The position numbers and the translations under genes are program-made. DNA of 64,000 nucleotides from an uncultured delta proteobacterium (GTDB taxonomy: Bacteria; Desulfobacterota; Desulfobulbia; Desulfobulbales; Desulfurivibrionaceae). Below are positions 33,562 to 43,922 of the stretch, one piece after another (position 1 is the stretch's first letter; each line of letters starts with the position of its first letter). Under the pieces are notes generated by a model that worked only from the letters and a program-made list of their open reading frames with translations, did no database searches and was not told the origin of the DNA. The stretch lies in contig CAIPYE010000014.1 of assembly GCA_903869265.1 (NCBI GenBank), positions 62,001-126,000 of the forward strand, read 5' to 3'.

Positions 33562-35853
33562 TTATTCTTCCTCGCCGATCTTCTTTGTATAGCCGCATTC
33601 CTTGTTCGGGCAATGCAGCTGTAGGCCGCTTTTTTTCGTTTCCCGTTCGAGAAGATAGGCAGCCCCGCACTGCGGACACGGTTCATTGACCGGCCGGTCC
33701 CACAGGGCGAAGGTGCATTTTGGATAGCGGTTGCAGCTGTAAAAGACCTTGCCGCGCTTGGATATCTTTTGGATGAGTTCTCCGGTGCACCCCTCTTCCG
33801 GGCAGGGAACCCCGGTGGTGGTGGCGCGGATGTTTTTACAGGCCGGATAGCCGGAACAGGCCAAAAATTTGCCATAGCGTCCATTTTTAAAGACCATGGG
33901 CTTGCCGCATTTTTCACAGAGTTCGCCTGATTCGGCTGGCTGCTCCCTTTCAACGGGCACGATCTTGCCCTCGTCGTTTCTGGTGAAATCCTGGGTGTGT
34001 TTGCACTCCGGATATTTCTCGCAGGCCAAAAAGTCGCCGTTTTTCCCCCACTTGATCACCATTGTTCCTGCACAAAGGGGGCAGGGGAGTTCGGTGGGAA
34101 TGGCCATTTTCTTGACCGACTTCATCTCCTCCTTGGCTACGTCCAGGGTCTTGCTGAACGGGCCGTAAAAATCTCGCAGAACCTTCAGCCACTGGGTGTT
34201 TCCGGCCTCGACCTCATCAAGCTTTTCCTCCATGGAGGCGGTGAATTCTATGTCTAAAATATCCGGGAAATGGGCGACAAGCAGTTCGTTGACCAGCTTG
34301 CCCAGGTCGGTGGGCATGAATTTTCGCTGGACCAGGAGGGCGTATTCCTTGTCCTGGATGGTGGAAAGGATGGAGGCATAGGTGGAGGGGCGGCCCACCC
34401 CGTTTTCTTCCAGGGCTTTCACCAGGGTTGCCTCCGTATACCGGGGAGGGGGCTGGGTGAAATGCTGCTTTGGCTCAATGGCCAAGAGGGAGACGGTATC
34501 GCCTTTTTTCAGGTCCGGCAAAGTGGCATTATCGCCTTCCGCGCCATCCGGGGAGGTACTCTCATCCACCGCCTCTTCGTACAGAGCCATGAAGCCCTGA
34601 AAACGCATGATGGAGCCCACGGTCTTGAAAACAAAGTCTTTGGTCGCCACCAGGGTGATGGTGGTCTGATCATATTCCGCCGGGGCCATCTGACAGGCGA
34701 GAAAGCGCTTCCAGATCAGAGAGTACAGGGCCAACATGTCTTTTTCCAGAAAGGGCGCGAGTTTTTCCGGGGTGTTGCGCACATCGGTGGGGCGGATGGC
34801 TTCGTGGGCGTCCTGGGCGGATTTGCTGGTTTTGAAGATATTGGGTTTGGCAGGGAGGAATTGTTCCCCGAAGGTTTCGGTGATATATCCACGGGCCTCT
34901 TCCAGGGCCTCGTTGCTGATCCGGGTGGAGTCGGTTCGCATGTAGGTGATCAGGCCGGTGGGACCGTCGGCGCCCAATTCGATGCCCTCATAAAGCTTTT
35001 GGGCAAGGGTCATGGTTTTTTTTGCGGAAAAGCGGAGCTTGCGGTTGGCGTCCATCTGCATGGTGCTGGTGATGAACGGCGGGCTGGGGTTGCGTTTTTT
35101 CTTTTTCTTTTCCAGGCGTTCCACCAGAAAAGAAGCGTCCCGCACTGCTTTGACAATGGCTTGGGCCTCGGCATCGGTGCCGATCTTGTTTTTTTTGAGA
35201 TCAATCTTTTTGCCGTACGCCTGGTCGAGCTGGGCGACAAAGGGCGGGGGCATTTTTCCTTCCAGGGTGGCGTGGATGGACCAGTACTCTTCCGAAACAA
35301 AGGCCTCGATGGCCTGCTCGCGCTCACAGACCATGCGGACCGCGACGGACTGCACCCTCCCTGCGCTCAAGCCCCGGCGGACCTTGTCCCACAGCAGCGG
35401 AGATATCTGGTAGCCCACCAGACGATCCAGGATACGGCGGGTCTGCTGGGCCTCGAAACGCTGCTGGTTGACCTCGCTGGCCTGCTCGATGGCGGCGAGG
35501 ATGGCTTTTTTGGTGAGTTCATGGAAGAGCACCCGTTGGATGGGCTTGTGGGTGGATTGTAAAAATTCGGCGATATGGTGGGCAATGGCTTCCCCCTCGC
35601 GGTCCGGATCAGGGGCCAGGTATATCCTGTCCGCTTTCTCCGCTGCGCTTTTCAGGTCGCTGATGATTTTGCCCTTGCCCCGGATCGTGACGTATTGGGG
35701 GGCAAAATCATTGGCAATATCAACGCCCAGGGTTTTTACCGGCAGATCGATGATATGGCCGACCGAAGCCTTGACGGTAAAGGTTTTGCCGAGATATTTC
35801 TGCAAGGTCCGGGCTTTGGCCGGAGACTCAACAATGATAAGCGATTGTGACAT
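33562..35853 (-). CDS. topA: DNA topoisomerase I
   Basis: 763 residues. TOPRIM domain at 1-~125 (IIVESPAKARTLQKYLG, DPDREGEAIAHH), active-site Tyr304 in GLITYMRTDST, and four C-terminal zinc-ribbon modules: CPLCAGTM...CEKYPEC, CEKCGKPM...CSGYPAC, CPEEGCTG...CNRYPKC and CPQCGAAY...CPNKEC. It relaxes negative supercoils in a single-strand mechanism. It lies 59 bases after dprA, an association conserved in many bacteria. Confidence 0.97.
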   Translation of the reverse strand: MSQSLIIVESPAKARTLQKYLGKTFTVKASVGHIIDLPVKTLGVDIANDFAPQYVTIRGKGKIISDLKSAAEKADRIYLAPDPDREGEAIAHHIAEFLQSTHKPIQRVLFHELTKKAILAAIEQASEVNQQRFEAQQTRRILDRLVGYQISPLLWDKVRRGLSAGRVQSVAVRMVCEREQAIEAFVSEEYWSIHATLEGKMPPPFVAQLDQAYGKKIDLKKNKIGTDAEAQAIVKAVRDASFLVERLEKKKKKRNPSPPFITSTMQMDANRKLRFSAKKTMTLAQKLYEGIELGADGPTGLITYMRTDSTRISNEALEEARGYITETFGEQFLPAKPNIFKTSKSAQDAHEAIRPTDVRNTPEKLAPFLEKDMLALYSLIWKRFLACQMAPAEYDQTTITLVATKDFVFKTVGSIMRFQGFMALYEEAVDESTSPDGAEGDNATLPDLKKGDTVSLLAIEPKQHFTQPPPRYTEATLVKALEENGVGRPSTYASILSTIQDKEYALLVQRKFMPTDLGKLVNELLVAHFPDILDIEFTASMEEKLDEVEAGNTQWLKVLRDFYGPFSKTLDVAKEEMKSVKKMAIPTELPCPLCAGTMVIKWGKNGDFLACEKYPECKHTQDFTRNDEGKIVPVEREQPAESGELCEKCGKPMVFKNGRYGKFLACSGYPACKNIRATTTGVPCPEEGCTGELIQKISKRGKVFYSCNRYPKCTFALWDRPVNEPCPQCGAAYLLERETKKSGLQLHCPNKECGYTKKIGEEE

Positions 35854-35912
35854 GGTGTCCTGGTGGTCTGTTTTGGTAAGCTGGCGCAGCTGCGACCCTT
35901 TCTCTAGGGGCC

Positions 35913-37031
35913 TTATACACTGGACGCATGGGGTTCTGCAAGCCTTTGGTACTGATTGCCCGGCAAAGAGGCCACCAACCCCCGCAGTTCCAGGTGGAGC
36001 AGGATCTCGGTTATCCTCTGGGGTGGCAGTTGCGCCGCCTGGATAATTTCTTCGATGTTTCTGGGGTAGACCTCAAGCAGGGAGAAAACCTTGCCCTCTT
36101 CCGGGGGCAGCAGGGGCTGGGTCTGCGGTTTTGACTCTGTCGGGGAGGCAGCAGGGGCGCTCAGGGCCAGTTCCTCAAGGATGTCGGCGGCGCTGTGCAC
36201 GAGTTTGGCTCCTTCCTGGATCAGGCGGTGGCAGCCTTCGCTTTTCGGGGAGTCGATCCTGCCGGGAACGGCAAAAACATCCCTCCCCTGCTCCAGGGCC
36301 TGGTGCGCGGTGATCAGGGTGCCGGAACGGTGGGCCGCTTCGACAACCACGACACCCAAAGATAAGCCGCTGATAATCCGGTTTCGGGCGGGGAAGCGAA
36401 ACCCTTCTGGCGGGGTACCCAGAGGGCTTTCGCTGATTATCGCACCGTGGGCGACTATCTGCCCATGGAGTTTTTTGTTCTGGTTGGGATAGATTATATC
36501 CAGGCCGCAGCCCATGACCGCGATGGTCTTGCCCTCTGCCGCCAGCGCTCCTCTGTGGGCAACGGTGTCTATCCCCAGGGCGAAGCCGCTGGTGATGACA
36601 AGATCGTGGCGGGCCAGTTCTGTGGCCAACCGTTCCGCCACTTGCAATCCGTACGAGGAGGCGGCCCGTGCCCCGACCATGGCGATGCCTGGGGCGCTGA
36701 GGAGTTGCGGGGAGCCCAAGACATAGAGAATCGGCGGCGGGTCGTTTATTTCCTTGAGCAGGGGAGGAAAAAGCGGATCGTCCCAGCAGAGCAGGGATAT
36801 ACCGGCTTTATCCGCCAGGCGAAGTTCATGGTCTGCCGCCTTGGCAATCGTCCCCTGGTCGCAAAGGGAGGCGATGCTGTCTTTGCGCAAAAAAGGGCAT
36901 TCTTCAAGAGCCTTGCGGTTGGCCGCGAGAATTTGCTGGGCGGAGCCGAACCGTTGGACAAGCTTTTTGAGGGTGGCGGGGCCAAGCCCCGGGGTAAGGG
37001 CGAGGGAGAGCCACTGGTTTCTGGTGTCCAT
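35913..37031 (-). CDS. dprA: DNA-processing protein DprA
   Basis: 372 residues from ATG 37031; an upstream start at 37154 lies in a region without family similarity. Helix-hairpin-helix/SAM-like N-terminus (ALTPGLGPATLKKLVQRFGS), then the Rossmann domain with IAMVGARAASSYGLQVAERL, SGFALGIDTVAHRGAL, TIAVMGCGLDIIYP and SLGVVVVEAAHRSGTLITA, and a C-terminal winged-helix segment (NIEEIIQAAQLPPQRITEIL). DprA loads RecA on incoming single-stranded DNA. A type IV pilus system is encoded in the same window, so natural uptake is possible. Confidence 0.96.
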   Translation of the reverse strand: MDTRNQWLSLALTPGLGPATLKKLVQRFGSAQQILAANRKALEECPFLRKDSIASLCDQGTIAKAADHELRLADKAGISLLCWDDPLFPPLLKEINDPPPILYVLGSPQLLSAPGIAMVGARAASSYGLQVAERLATELARHDLVITSGFALGIDTVAHRGALAAEGKTIAVMGCGLDIIYPNQNKKLHGQIVAHGAIISESPLGTPPEGFRFPARNRIISGLSLGVVVVEAAHRSGTLITAHQALEQGRDVFAVPGRIDSPKSEGCHRLIQEGAKLVHSAADILEELALSAPAASPTESKPQTQPLLPPEEGKVFSLLEVYPRNIEEIIQAAQLPPQRITEILLHLELRGLVASLPGNQYQRLAEPHASSV

Positions 37032-37159
37032 GTCAACAAGACCGCAAGGAATGGATGGAGTGAACGGTGCGGAAAGTAGCTTGGTTTTGGCAAAAATATT
37101 GTCAGGCGCGGGCGCCGAAGAACAGGATCGGAGGCCCTGTTCTTCGGCTTGCAAGCCGT

Positions 37160-38764
37160 CTAATCGTTATAAAAGGCAAAAAGCAGATTGCGCCGGGTTG
37201 GGTGTTTGAGTTTTTTCAGCGCCTTGGCTTCGATCTGGCGAATCCGTTCCCTGGTTACGGCGAAGTTGTCGCCAACCTCCTCCAGAGTCAGGTCAACCGA
37301 GGTGTCGATACCAAAACGCATACGCAGGACCAGCTCCTCCCGCGGAGAGAGGGTGCGCAACACATTGCGGAGATTTTCCCGCAGGCTTTCCATGGCGGTG
37401 GCCTCGTCCGGCGACAGAGAGTCCACGTCTTCAATGAAATCGGAAAGATAGCTGTCTTCGCTGCTGCCGATGGGGGTGTCCAGGGACAGGGGCTCCTTGG
37501 CGATTTTCAGGATATTCTTGACCTTGCTCAGATCGACATCAAGGCGTTCGGCCATTTCCTCGGGGGTGGGTTCACGGCCTGTTTCCCGCAGGAAATCCTT
37601 GGCGCCCTTGAGAAGGCGGTTGATGGTGTCGATCATGTGTACGGGGATGCGGATGGTGCGGCCCTGGTCGGCAATGGCCCGGGTGATGGCCTGCCTGATC
37701 CACCAGGTGGCGTAGGTGCTGAATTTGTAGCCCCTCCGGTATTCGAATTTTTCTACGGCCTTCATCAGACCGATGTTGCCTTCCTGGATAAGGTCGAGCA
37801 GCTGCAACCCCCGATTGGCATACTTTTTCGCCACGCTGACCACGAGACGCAGATTGGCTTGCACCAGGGCGTTTTTTGATTCCCGGCTGACTTTTTCCCC
37901 ATCGGTGATTTCGGCAAGCAGGATGGTCAGGGATTCAGTGTCGATGCCATGGGTTTTGACGCAGCCCTGCAAAAAGAGGGGATACTTGACAGTGTCTTCC
38001 CGGAGTTGGGCTGGCGGGGTGAGTTTTGCCCCTTGTTTGCGCAGTCTGGAGATGATGGCGGAGAGATGTTTGGCGCTGATACGATCGTGCTCAAAAAGCT
38101 TGGCGATCGCCTTGCCGTTACGCTTGACACGGATTCTGATTTTTTGGGCTTCCGCCTTGGTTATTGCGGGATCCATCAGGTCGAGACGGAAGGCCGAGAG
38201 CTCCTCGTTGAGCCGGTGCGCTTCGCTGATCTGCCAGAGGAAGCGCTCTTTTTTTTCTTCATTGACCTGGGTCTCTGTTTCATCCAGACCGCGGAGAATA
38301 TCGGCGATGGAACGTTTTCCAGCGAGCATCTTGTTCGCCACTTCGCGCAGGTATTCAACGGCCATCGGCGTTGTCAGGAGGGTGTCCTGGATAAGTTTTT
38401 CCCCGTCTTCGATTTTTTTGGCGATCTCGGTTTCTTCGTCCGAGGAAAGCAGGCCGACGGAGCCCATTTCCTGGAGATACGCCTTGACCGGATCCAACTG
38501 GTTTCCGGAAAGATCCCGTGCCTTTGAAATCAAGCCACCGCCCGGGTTATCATCCTCAACCGGATGCAAGCTTTCCTCCAGATCTCCCTCGGTGTCCAGA
38601 TCCAGATCAAAAATGGCGGTCAGATTACTCGGACGCTCAACCGACCAACTGCTTTCCTCTTCCCCCCCACTTTCCAGCAAGGCATCCTCGGCCAGCAGGA
38701 CGCTGGTCATTTCTTTGGCTGCGGTTATCTGTGGTTGTTTGGATCCTTTCTCGTGCCTCGCCAT
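37160..38764 (-). CDS. rpoD: RNA polymerase primary sigma factor
   Basis: 534 residues, with TTAGGAGGG before the ATG. Region 1.2 ([18 protein letters not shown]), the central non-conserved region, region 2 ([20 protein letters not shown] and [20 protein letters not shown]), region 3 and region 4 ([39 protein letters not shown]) are all present. It directs housekeeping transcription. Region 1.1 is short and unlike E. coli. It lies 74 bases after dnaG, the conserved macromolecular-synthesis pairing. Confidence 0.97.
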   Translation of the reverse strand: MARHEKGSKQPQITAAKEMTSVLLAEDALLESGGEEESSWSVERPSNLTAIFDLDLDTEGDLEESLHPVEDDNPGGGLISKARDLSGNQLDPVKAYLQEMGSVGLLSSDEETEIAKKIEDGEKLIQDTLLTTPMAVEYLREVANKMLAGKRSIADILRGLDETETQVNEEKKERFLWQISEAHRLNEELSAFRLDLMDPAITKAEAQKIRIRVKRNGKAIAKLFEHDRISAKHLSAIISRLRKQGAKLTPPAQLREDTVKYPLFLQGCVKTHGIDTESLTILLAEITDGEKVSRESKNALVQANLRLVVSVAKKYANRGLQLLDLIQEGNIGLMKAVEKFEYRRGYKFSTYATWWIRQAITRAIADQGRTIRIPVHMIDTINRLLKGAKDFLRETGREPTPEEMAERLDVDLSKVKNILKIAKEPLSLDTPIGSSEDSYLSDFIEDVDSLSPDEATAMESLRENLRNVLRTLSPREELVLRMRFGIDTSVDLTLEEVGDNFAVTRERIRQIEAKALKKLKHPTRRNLLFAFYND

Positions 38765-38838
38765 AGCTTTTTCACCCTCCTAAGTTAATTCGCCCCACCT
38801 TTTTAACTTAACAAAAGCTGTCGATCAAAGTTCTGGTC

Positions 38839-40602
38839 CTAAGAATGCAACGCCTCGTCCATTTGGATTTTTTTGGTCATCAGCTCCTTCAGGAGCTGTT
38901 CATTCTTGCTGTGCTGCGCTTCCCTGATTTGCTGCGTAAGCCGTTCATGCTTCGCCTTCAGGCTGGTTGCTGTAAGCCACCCAAGCATTCCCTGAGCCAT
39001 CTGCTCTCGCATCTCTTCGGAGTGCGAAGGCGCGGAGATAAGCGTTCTGGAAATAAAAGATCGTTCCTGGCCGGTGGCAAGCTCAAGGAGCTGCTCCGAC
39101 CCGCCGGAGAGTTCCGGCTGCCTTTTGAGCAGATGGAGAATCGCCAAACCGAATTGATTCATGATAATTTCTTCAAGGCCCGCTTCCAGGAAGGCGGGCA
39201 GATACTCGGGGTAGGCCACCAGGAATTCAAGCAGCTGCCGTTGTTTCATCGGGAGCTGGGCCTCGCCCTTTCCCTGGGAGGCGGTGGGCTTTGGCGTCTG
39301 GCTGCTTGCTGCGGGAACGACTCCCTCAAGGAGCTGCTGCGGAGCAAGGCCAAGTTTTTTGGCAAAGTGCGAGACAAAAAGAGTGCGCTGGAGCTGCTGA
39401 TTGCCAATGGCCTTGATCAGCTCCTGCAACTCTGCCACGATCTTGGTCTTGCCTGCCACGGTCAGGCCATACTGGGCAACGAGCTTGTCAAAAACAAACT
39501 CCGGCAGCGGCATGGCGGTTTCAAGGTGCTTGTATAATCCATCCCGGCCAAACTCCCGGACAAAGGTGTCCGGATCATGGGCTTCGGGCAGCACGGCGAT
39601 TCTGGCCGTGACCTGTTCGCTCAAAAAGAGCGGGACCGAGCGCATGGCTGCCTTGAGTCCTGCCTGGTCGCCGTCAAAAAGGAGGATCACCTCATCGGTG
39701 TAGCCCTTGAGCGAGCGGACATGGGCCTGGGTCAGGGCGGTGCCCAGGGGGGCGACCACATTGCGCACTCCATGCACGACCAGGGACAACAGGTCGAAGT
39801 TGCCTTCAACCACCAGGCAGTTTTTTGCCTGTCGGATGTGCTCCCGGTTCTGGTAGAGGCCAAACAGAGTCCGACTTTTGTCAAAGACCGGGGATTCCGG
39901 CGAGTTCATGTACTTGGGCTGGCCATCGTCCAGAATCCGGCCGCCAAAGGCGACAACCCTGCCGGTCAGACCGATAATGGGAAACATGACCCGGTTGCGG
40001 AAGCGGTCATAAAAGCCGCCGTTATCCCGGGCTACGATCAGGCCGGCTTCCCTGGCCGTTTCGGTGGCGATCTTCTGCTTTGGCAGACCGTTGACGAGAA
40101 AATTCCAGCTGTCCGGGGCAAAGCCCAGGCGAAATTCGTTGATGATTTCTTCGGGGATGCCCCGTTTGCCAAGATACTCGCGGGCTTTGTGCGCGCCCGG
40201 ATCGGAAAGCAGGAGCTGGTGGAAGAGCTCGGCCGCTTTTTCGTTGGCGAGATGCAACGCCTCCCGCTTCTGGGCTTTTTCCAGCTCCTGCGGATTCAGA
40301 GGTTTTTCCGGCATGGCGATCTGGTATTTGCGGGCCAGCTCCTTCAGCGCCTCGGCAAAGCTCAGGCGGTGAAAGTTCATCATGAAGCTGATGGCGTCTC
40401 CGCCCTCGCCGCAACCAAAGCAGTGGTATGTTTTGCGTTCTGGGTTGACGGTGAAGGACGGTGTTTTTTCGGAATGAAAGGGGCAGAGCCCCTTGAGATT
40501 GGTGCCTGCACGCTTGAGGGAGACATGTTCGCCGATGATTTCAGCGATGTCCGCGGCGTCCTTAATGAGCTGGACTGTATCTTCACCCTGATATACAGCC
40601 AT
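38839..40602 (-). CDS. dnaG: DNA primase
   Basis: 587 residues from ATG 40602. Zinc-binding domain with C40, H43, C61 and C64 (LCPFHSEKTPSF ... TYHCFGCGEGG), the RNA-polymerase domain with RVVAFGGRIL, TOPRIM EGNFDLLSLVVHGVRNVVAP and DGDQAGLKAA, and a C-terminal DnaB-interaction region from about 440. It synthesises RNA primers at the fork. AAGGAG lies upstream, with a rather long spacing. It is first in the dnaG-rpoD-dprA-topA run. Confidence 0.96.
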   Translation of the reverse strand: MAVYQGEDTVQLIKDAADIAEIIGEHVSLKRAGTNLKGLCPFHSEKTPSFTVNPERKTYHCFGCGEGGDAISFMMNFHRLSFAEALKELARKYQIAMPEKPLNPQELEKAQKREALHLANEKAAELFHQLLLSDPGAHKAREYLGKRGIPEEIINEFRLGFAPDSWNFLVNGLPKQKIATETAREAGLIVARDNGGFYDRFRNRVMFPIIGLTGRVVAFGGRILDDGQPKYMNSPESPVFDKSRTLFGLYQNREHIRQAKNCLVVEGNFDLLSLVVHGVRNVVAPLGTALTQAHVRSLKGYTDEVILLFDGDQAGLKAAMRSVPLFLSEQVTARIAVLPEAHDPDTFVREFGRDGLYKHLETAMPLPEFVFDKLVAQYGLTVAGKTKIVAELQELIKAIGNQQLQRTLFVSHFAKKLGLAPQQLLEGVVPAASSQTPKPTASQGKGEAQLPMKQRQLLEFLVAYPEYLPAFLEAGLEEIIMNQFGLAILHLLKRQPELSGGSEQLLELATGQERSFISRTLISAPSHSEEMREQMAQGMLGWLTATSLKAKHERLTQQIREAQHSKNEQLLKELMTKKIQMDEALHS

Positions 40603-40835
40603 ACCGGCAAAAAGACTCCTTACTGCAAAAGGAAAGGTGCAAGATTCGCAACATCTGTTGTATGATAACAACTGTCTTTTCTGTGTAATCTATCTGGGGG
40701 GTGTGTCAAGGAAAAAACATAGAAAAGTCAGCTTTTTAGCTGCTTTTTCGCGTAAAGATTTTATTAAATAATTAAACCGTTGAAGACTTTGCCCTTGGCT
40801 TGCAGGCTGCCGCATTTTCAGGAGAAGCTGTTTTT

Positions 40836-42926
40836 ATGAAGAATCGTTATGAGGAAAAAGAGGCCCAGGCCTTTGTGGGGGCCTATCCCCAGTGCTCGCC
40901 GGAACTTGCTCTCAGGGTTTATACCTCGCGGCTCCTTGGTGCCGAAGCCGATCTTGTTTTGCATGGCGGCGGCAATACCTCGGTGAAGTGCGTCATCACC
41001 AATTTGGTGGGGGAAGAGCAGGAGATTCTCTATATCAAGGGCAGCGGCTGGGATCTGGGGGTCATCGCGCCCCAGGGATTTCCCGGCCTTGATCTGGCCT
41101 ATCTGCGCAAGCTCCGTCTGGTTCGGGATTTGAGCGATGCGGAGATGGTCAACCAGTTCCGCACCCATCTTCTCGACGCGGCCTCGCCCAATCCTTCCAT
41201 CGAAACCCTGGTGCATGCTTTTCTGCCCCACCGGTTCATCGATCATACCCATGCCGACGCCATTGTTACCCTGACCAACCGGGAAGAGGCGGAAAAGCAT
41301 CTGCACGAGGCCTTGGGCGAAAATATCGGCATCCTGCCCTTTATCATGCCTGGGTTGCCCCTGGCCCTGGCCATGGCCGAGCTCTATGAAAGCAGGCCCG
41401 GCATCGACTGCATCATTCTCAAAAATCATGGCATCTTCACCTTCGGCGATGACGCAAAAACCGCCTACGACAGGATGATCGATTACGTGGGCCGGGCCGA
41501 GGCCTATCTTGCCAGATGCGGTACCAAGGCAACGCCAGGCCCTGCGATTGATCCGGGGCTGGTGCAACCCTCGGTGGTGCTGCCTATCCTGCGGGGGGCT
41601 TTGAGTTTTGTCGAGGAATCGGGCCGCCGCCGCACCATGCAACTGGACGTCCGCCGGAATGAAGACATCCTCGCCGCCCTTGCCCGACCGGATGCCAAGG
41701 AGCTTCTCGTGGGCGGGGTGCTCACCCCGGACCATGTGATCCGCACCAAGAATTACCCCCTGTGGCTTGAGGCTGGGGGGTTGGATGAGGACGAGACCTT
41801 TGGGGCGGTGCGCAAGGCCCTTGCCCGATATCAGGAAGAGTATGACCGGTACTTCGCGGCCCAGGTGGCGGCGAAAAAGGTCGCCCGCACCATGCTCGAT
41901 TCCATGCCGCGGGTTGTGCTGGTGCCGGGCCTGGGCCTGGTCGCGGCCGGTTTCACCCAGAAGGACGCCGGGATTGCCGCGGACATCGCCGAGCATACCA
42001 TCGCGGCAAAACTGCGGGGCGCTGGCCTTGGCCCGTACCACGAGCTTGGCCAGGATTCTATTTTCGACATGGAATATTGGCCCCTGGAGCAGGCCAAGCT
42101 GGGCAAGACAAAGCCCAAGCCCCTTGAGGGGAGGACCGCTCTGGTGACCGGCGGGGGCGGGGCCATTGCCATGGGGATCGGCCGCAAGCTTCTGGAGGCC
42201 GGAGCCAGGGTCTTCATGACCGATATCAATCAGGAGCGGCTGGAAACCGTCTGCCATAACCTGGCCGACACCTTTGGCAGTCGTCTGGTTTCCCCGCTAC
42301 TCATGGATGTGACCAACGAAGAATCGGTGCGGCTCGGCATGGAGCAACTGGTCATGGACTGCGGCGGCCTGGATATCCTGGTGCCCAACGCCGGCATCGC
42401 CCATGTGGCGAAGCTTGCCGACCTCAGCGAGGCGGCTTTCACGCAGGTCATGGAGGTCAACTGCCTCGGAGTGTTTCAGGTGATCAAGGGGGCGATTCCG
42501 ATTTTCAAGCGCCAGACCACCGGCGGCTCCATCGTGATCAACAGCTCGAAAAATGTCTTTGCCCCGGGCGCGGCCTTTGGCGCCTACAGCGCCTCCAAGG
42601 CCGGGGCGCATCAGCTGGGCAAGGTTGCCGCCTTGGAGCTGGCGGAGTTCGGGGTGCGGGTCAACATGATCAATGCCGATGCGATCTTTGACGACGCCGG
42701 GGTTTCCTCGGGCCTCTGGGATGTGGTGGGGCCGGAGCGGATGCGTTCTCGCAATCTCAACCCCGAAGGGCTCAAGGATTATTACCGCCAGCGCAATCTG
42801 CTGAAGGTCACGGTGCATGCCGACCATGTCGGCAATGCGGTGGTTTTTTTCGCCAGCGAGCAGACACCCACCACCGGCGCCACCCTGCCGGTGGATGGCG
42901 GGATCATGGCCGCCTTCCCACGCTAA
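40836..42926 (+). CDS. Bifunctional class II aldolase / short-chain dehydrogenase
   Basis: 696 residues from ATG 40836 (AGGAG upstream). The N-terminal ~420 residues are a class II aldolase-like domain (LVLHGGGNTSVKC, FIDHTHADAIVTLTN, IILKNHGIFTFGDD). From about 430 an SDR domain follows: ALVTGGGGAIAMGIG nucleotide loop, LVPNAGIAHV and the catalytic YSASKAGAHQLGK. Relatives are annotated as rhamnulose-1-phosphate aldolase/alcohol dehydrogenase. The natural substrate here is not evident because no sugar-uptake or kinase genes are adjacent. Monocistronic. Confidence 0.93.
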   Translation: MKNRYEEKEAQAFVGAYPQCSPELALRVYTSRLLGAEADLVLHGGGNTSVKCVITNLVGEEQEILYIKGSGWDLGVIAPQGFPGLDLAYLRKLRLVRDLSDAEMVNQFRTHLLDAASPNPSIETLVHAFLPHRFIDHTHADAIVTLTNREEAEKHLHEALGENIGILPFIMPGLPLALAMAELYESRPGIDCIILKNHGIFTFGDDAKTAYDRMIDYVGRAEAYLARCGTKATPGPAIDPGLVQPSVVLPILRGALSFVEESGRRRTMQLDVRRNEDILAALARPDAKELLVGGVLTPDHVIRTKNYPLWLEAGGLDEDETFGAVRKALARYQEEYDRYFAAQVAAKKVARTMLDSMPRVVLVPGLGLVAAGFTQKDAGIAADIAEHTIAAKLRGAGLGPYHELGQDSIFDMEYWPLEQAKLGKTKPKPLEGRTALVTGGGGAIAMGIGRKLLEAGARVFMTDINQERLETVCHNLADTFGSRLVSPLLMDVTNEESVRLGMEQLVMDCGGLDILVPNAGIAHVAKLADLSEAAFTQVMEVNCLGVFQVIKGAIPIFKRQTTGGSIVINSSKNVFAPGAAFGAYSASKAGAHQLGKVAALELAEFGVRVNMINADAIFDDAGVSSGLWDVVGPERMRSRNLNPEGLKDYYRQRNLLKVTVHADHVGNAVVFFASEQTPTTGATLPVDGGIMAAFPR

Positions 42927-43018
42927 AGAAAAACACAGGGCTGGAAATGGTGCGTGCCTTGGTGTATGTTTGCCCCAAGGGACAAGCAAAAAAAGAAGAA
43001 TCAAGGAGGATTTTTCCC

Positions 43019-43621
43019 ATGGCGGAAATAAAGAGCACCATGGATATGGTGATGGAGCGGGCGGCACGGATGGCTGCCGGGGCCGAGGAAACCAATTATC
43101 TCGCCGACGAACAGCTTAAAGAAGGCATGCGTCTTGGCGCCGCCTACATGCGCGGGGAACCAGGCCTGGGAGAAAGGCTTACCGCCTTGCCGGAGGCGGA
43201 AAAAGGCCCGTTGCGGAAAGGCGCGGTGCAGGCCATGCTGCGCAATATCTTCTTGGCCCGCGAGTCGGAAAAGCAGGAGTTGGCTGAAAAGGCCATGCAT
43301 GGTCTGGTTGAAATCGGGCAGGGGGATGGAGAGCTGCTCAAGATTTTGGCTGAAATGAAAAAGATTCTTGATGGCTACCGGCAGCATGGCGAGCAACTGA
43401 AAGAGCAGCTCGAGGCCCAGTTCAGCCAGCAGATGGCTTTGATGGAACAGAATCTGGCCAAGCAGACCGGCCAGGCCATGAAGCTGCAACCCTCTCAGCA
43501 CCCCAAGTTTCAGGAGGAATGGGCCCGAATTCAAGGCCAGCTCAATGAGCAGTACGGCAAGGCCCTGCAACAGCTCAAAGATCTGGTCGAGCAGCATCTG
43601 GTCATGGAGGTTGCTCCGTAA
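43019..43621 (+). CDS. Helical protein of unknown function
   Basis: 200 residues from ATG 43019, with AAGGAGG upstream. Almost entirely alpha-helical by composition, with a Gln/Glu/Leu-rich heptad region (about 118-160: KILDGYRQHGEQLKEQLEAQ). No signal peptide or Cys. I do not recognise the family with confidence. It is followed 36 bases later by another small gene and then the M24 peptidase, so the three may be an operon. Confidence 0.6.
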   Translation: MAEIKSTMDMVMERAARMAAGAEETNYLADEQLKEGMRLGAAYMRGEPGLGERLTALPEAEKGPLRKGAVQAMLRNIFLARESEKQELAEKAMHGLVEIGQGDGELLKILAEMKKILDGYRQHGEQLKEQLEAQFSQQMALMEQNLAKQTGQAMKLQPSQHPKFQEEWARIQGQLNEQYGKALQQLKDLVEQHLVMEVAP

Positions 43622-43657
43622 GCGAGGGGCGATAGTTTCAGGAAAGGAGAGAGAGGC

Positions 43658-43918
43658 ATGGAAGCAGAAATTTGGCTCGACGTGGAAGAGGCCGATCCCA
43701 AGGATCTGCCCGAGATTGAAAAAAGGTTCAAGGACTGGTACGCGACCGGGGCGGAGGCGCGCTACAACAAGCCGTGCTTTGCCTTTCTTTCGGTGTTGGA
43801 CAAGCCATTTCGCTACCAGGTGGATTTCGGCCAGGCCGACCTTACCCTGGCTATTCAGGGCTTGCATGGCAAGCTTTTTCGGTATGGGGTAAAGGTTTTT
43901 GTCCACTTCATGCATTGA
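43658..43918 (+). CDS. Small conserved-looking protein of unknown function
   Basis: 86 residues with an AGGAAAGGAGAG site. MEAEIWLDVEEADPKDLPEI start, one Cys (CFAFLSVLDKP), mixed alpha/beta composition and a C-terminal FRYGVKVFVHFM. It lies between the helical protein and the M24 peptidase, whose probable start is 5 bases after its stop. No function can be assigned. Confidence 0.65.
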   Translation: MEAEIWLDVEEADPKDLPEIEKRFKDWYATGAEARYNKPCFAFLSVLDKPFRYQVDFGQADLTLAIQGLHGKLFRYGVKVFVHFMH

Positions 43919-43922
43919 GCCC

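Noticed and set aside
34270-35562. A 430-codon frame antisense to topA
   Set aside because: No domain similarity; explained by codon bias of topA.
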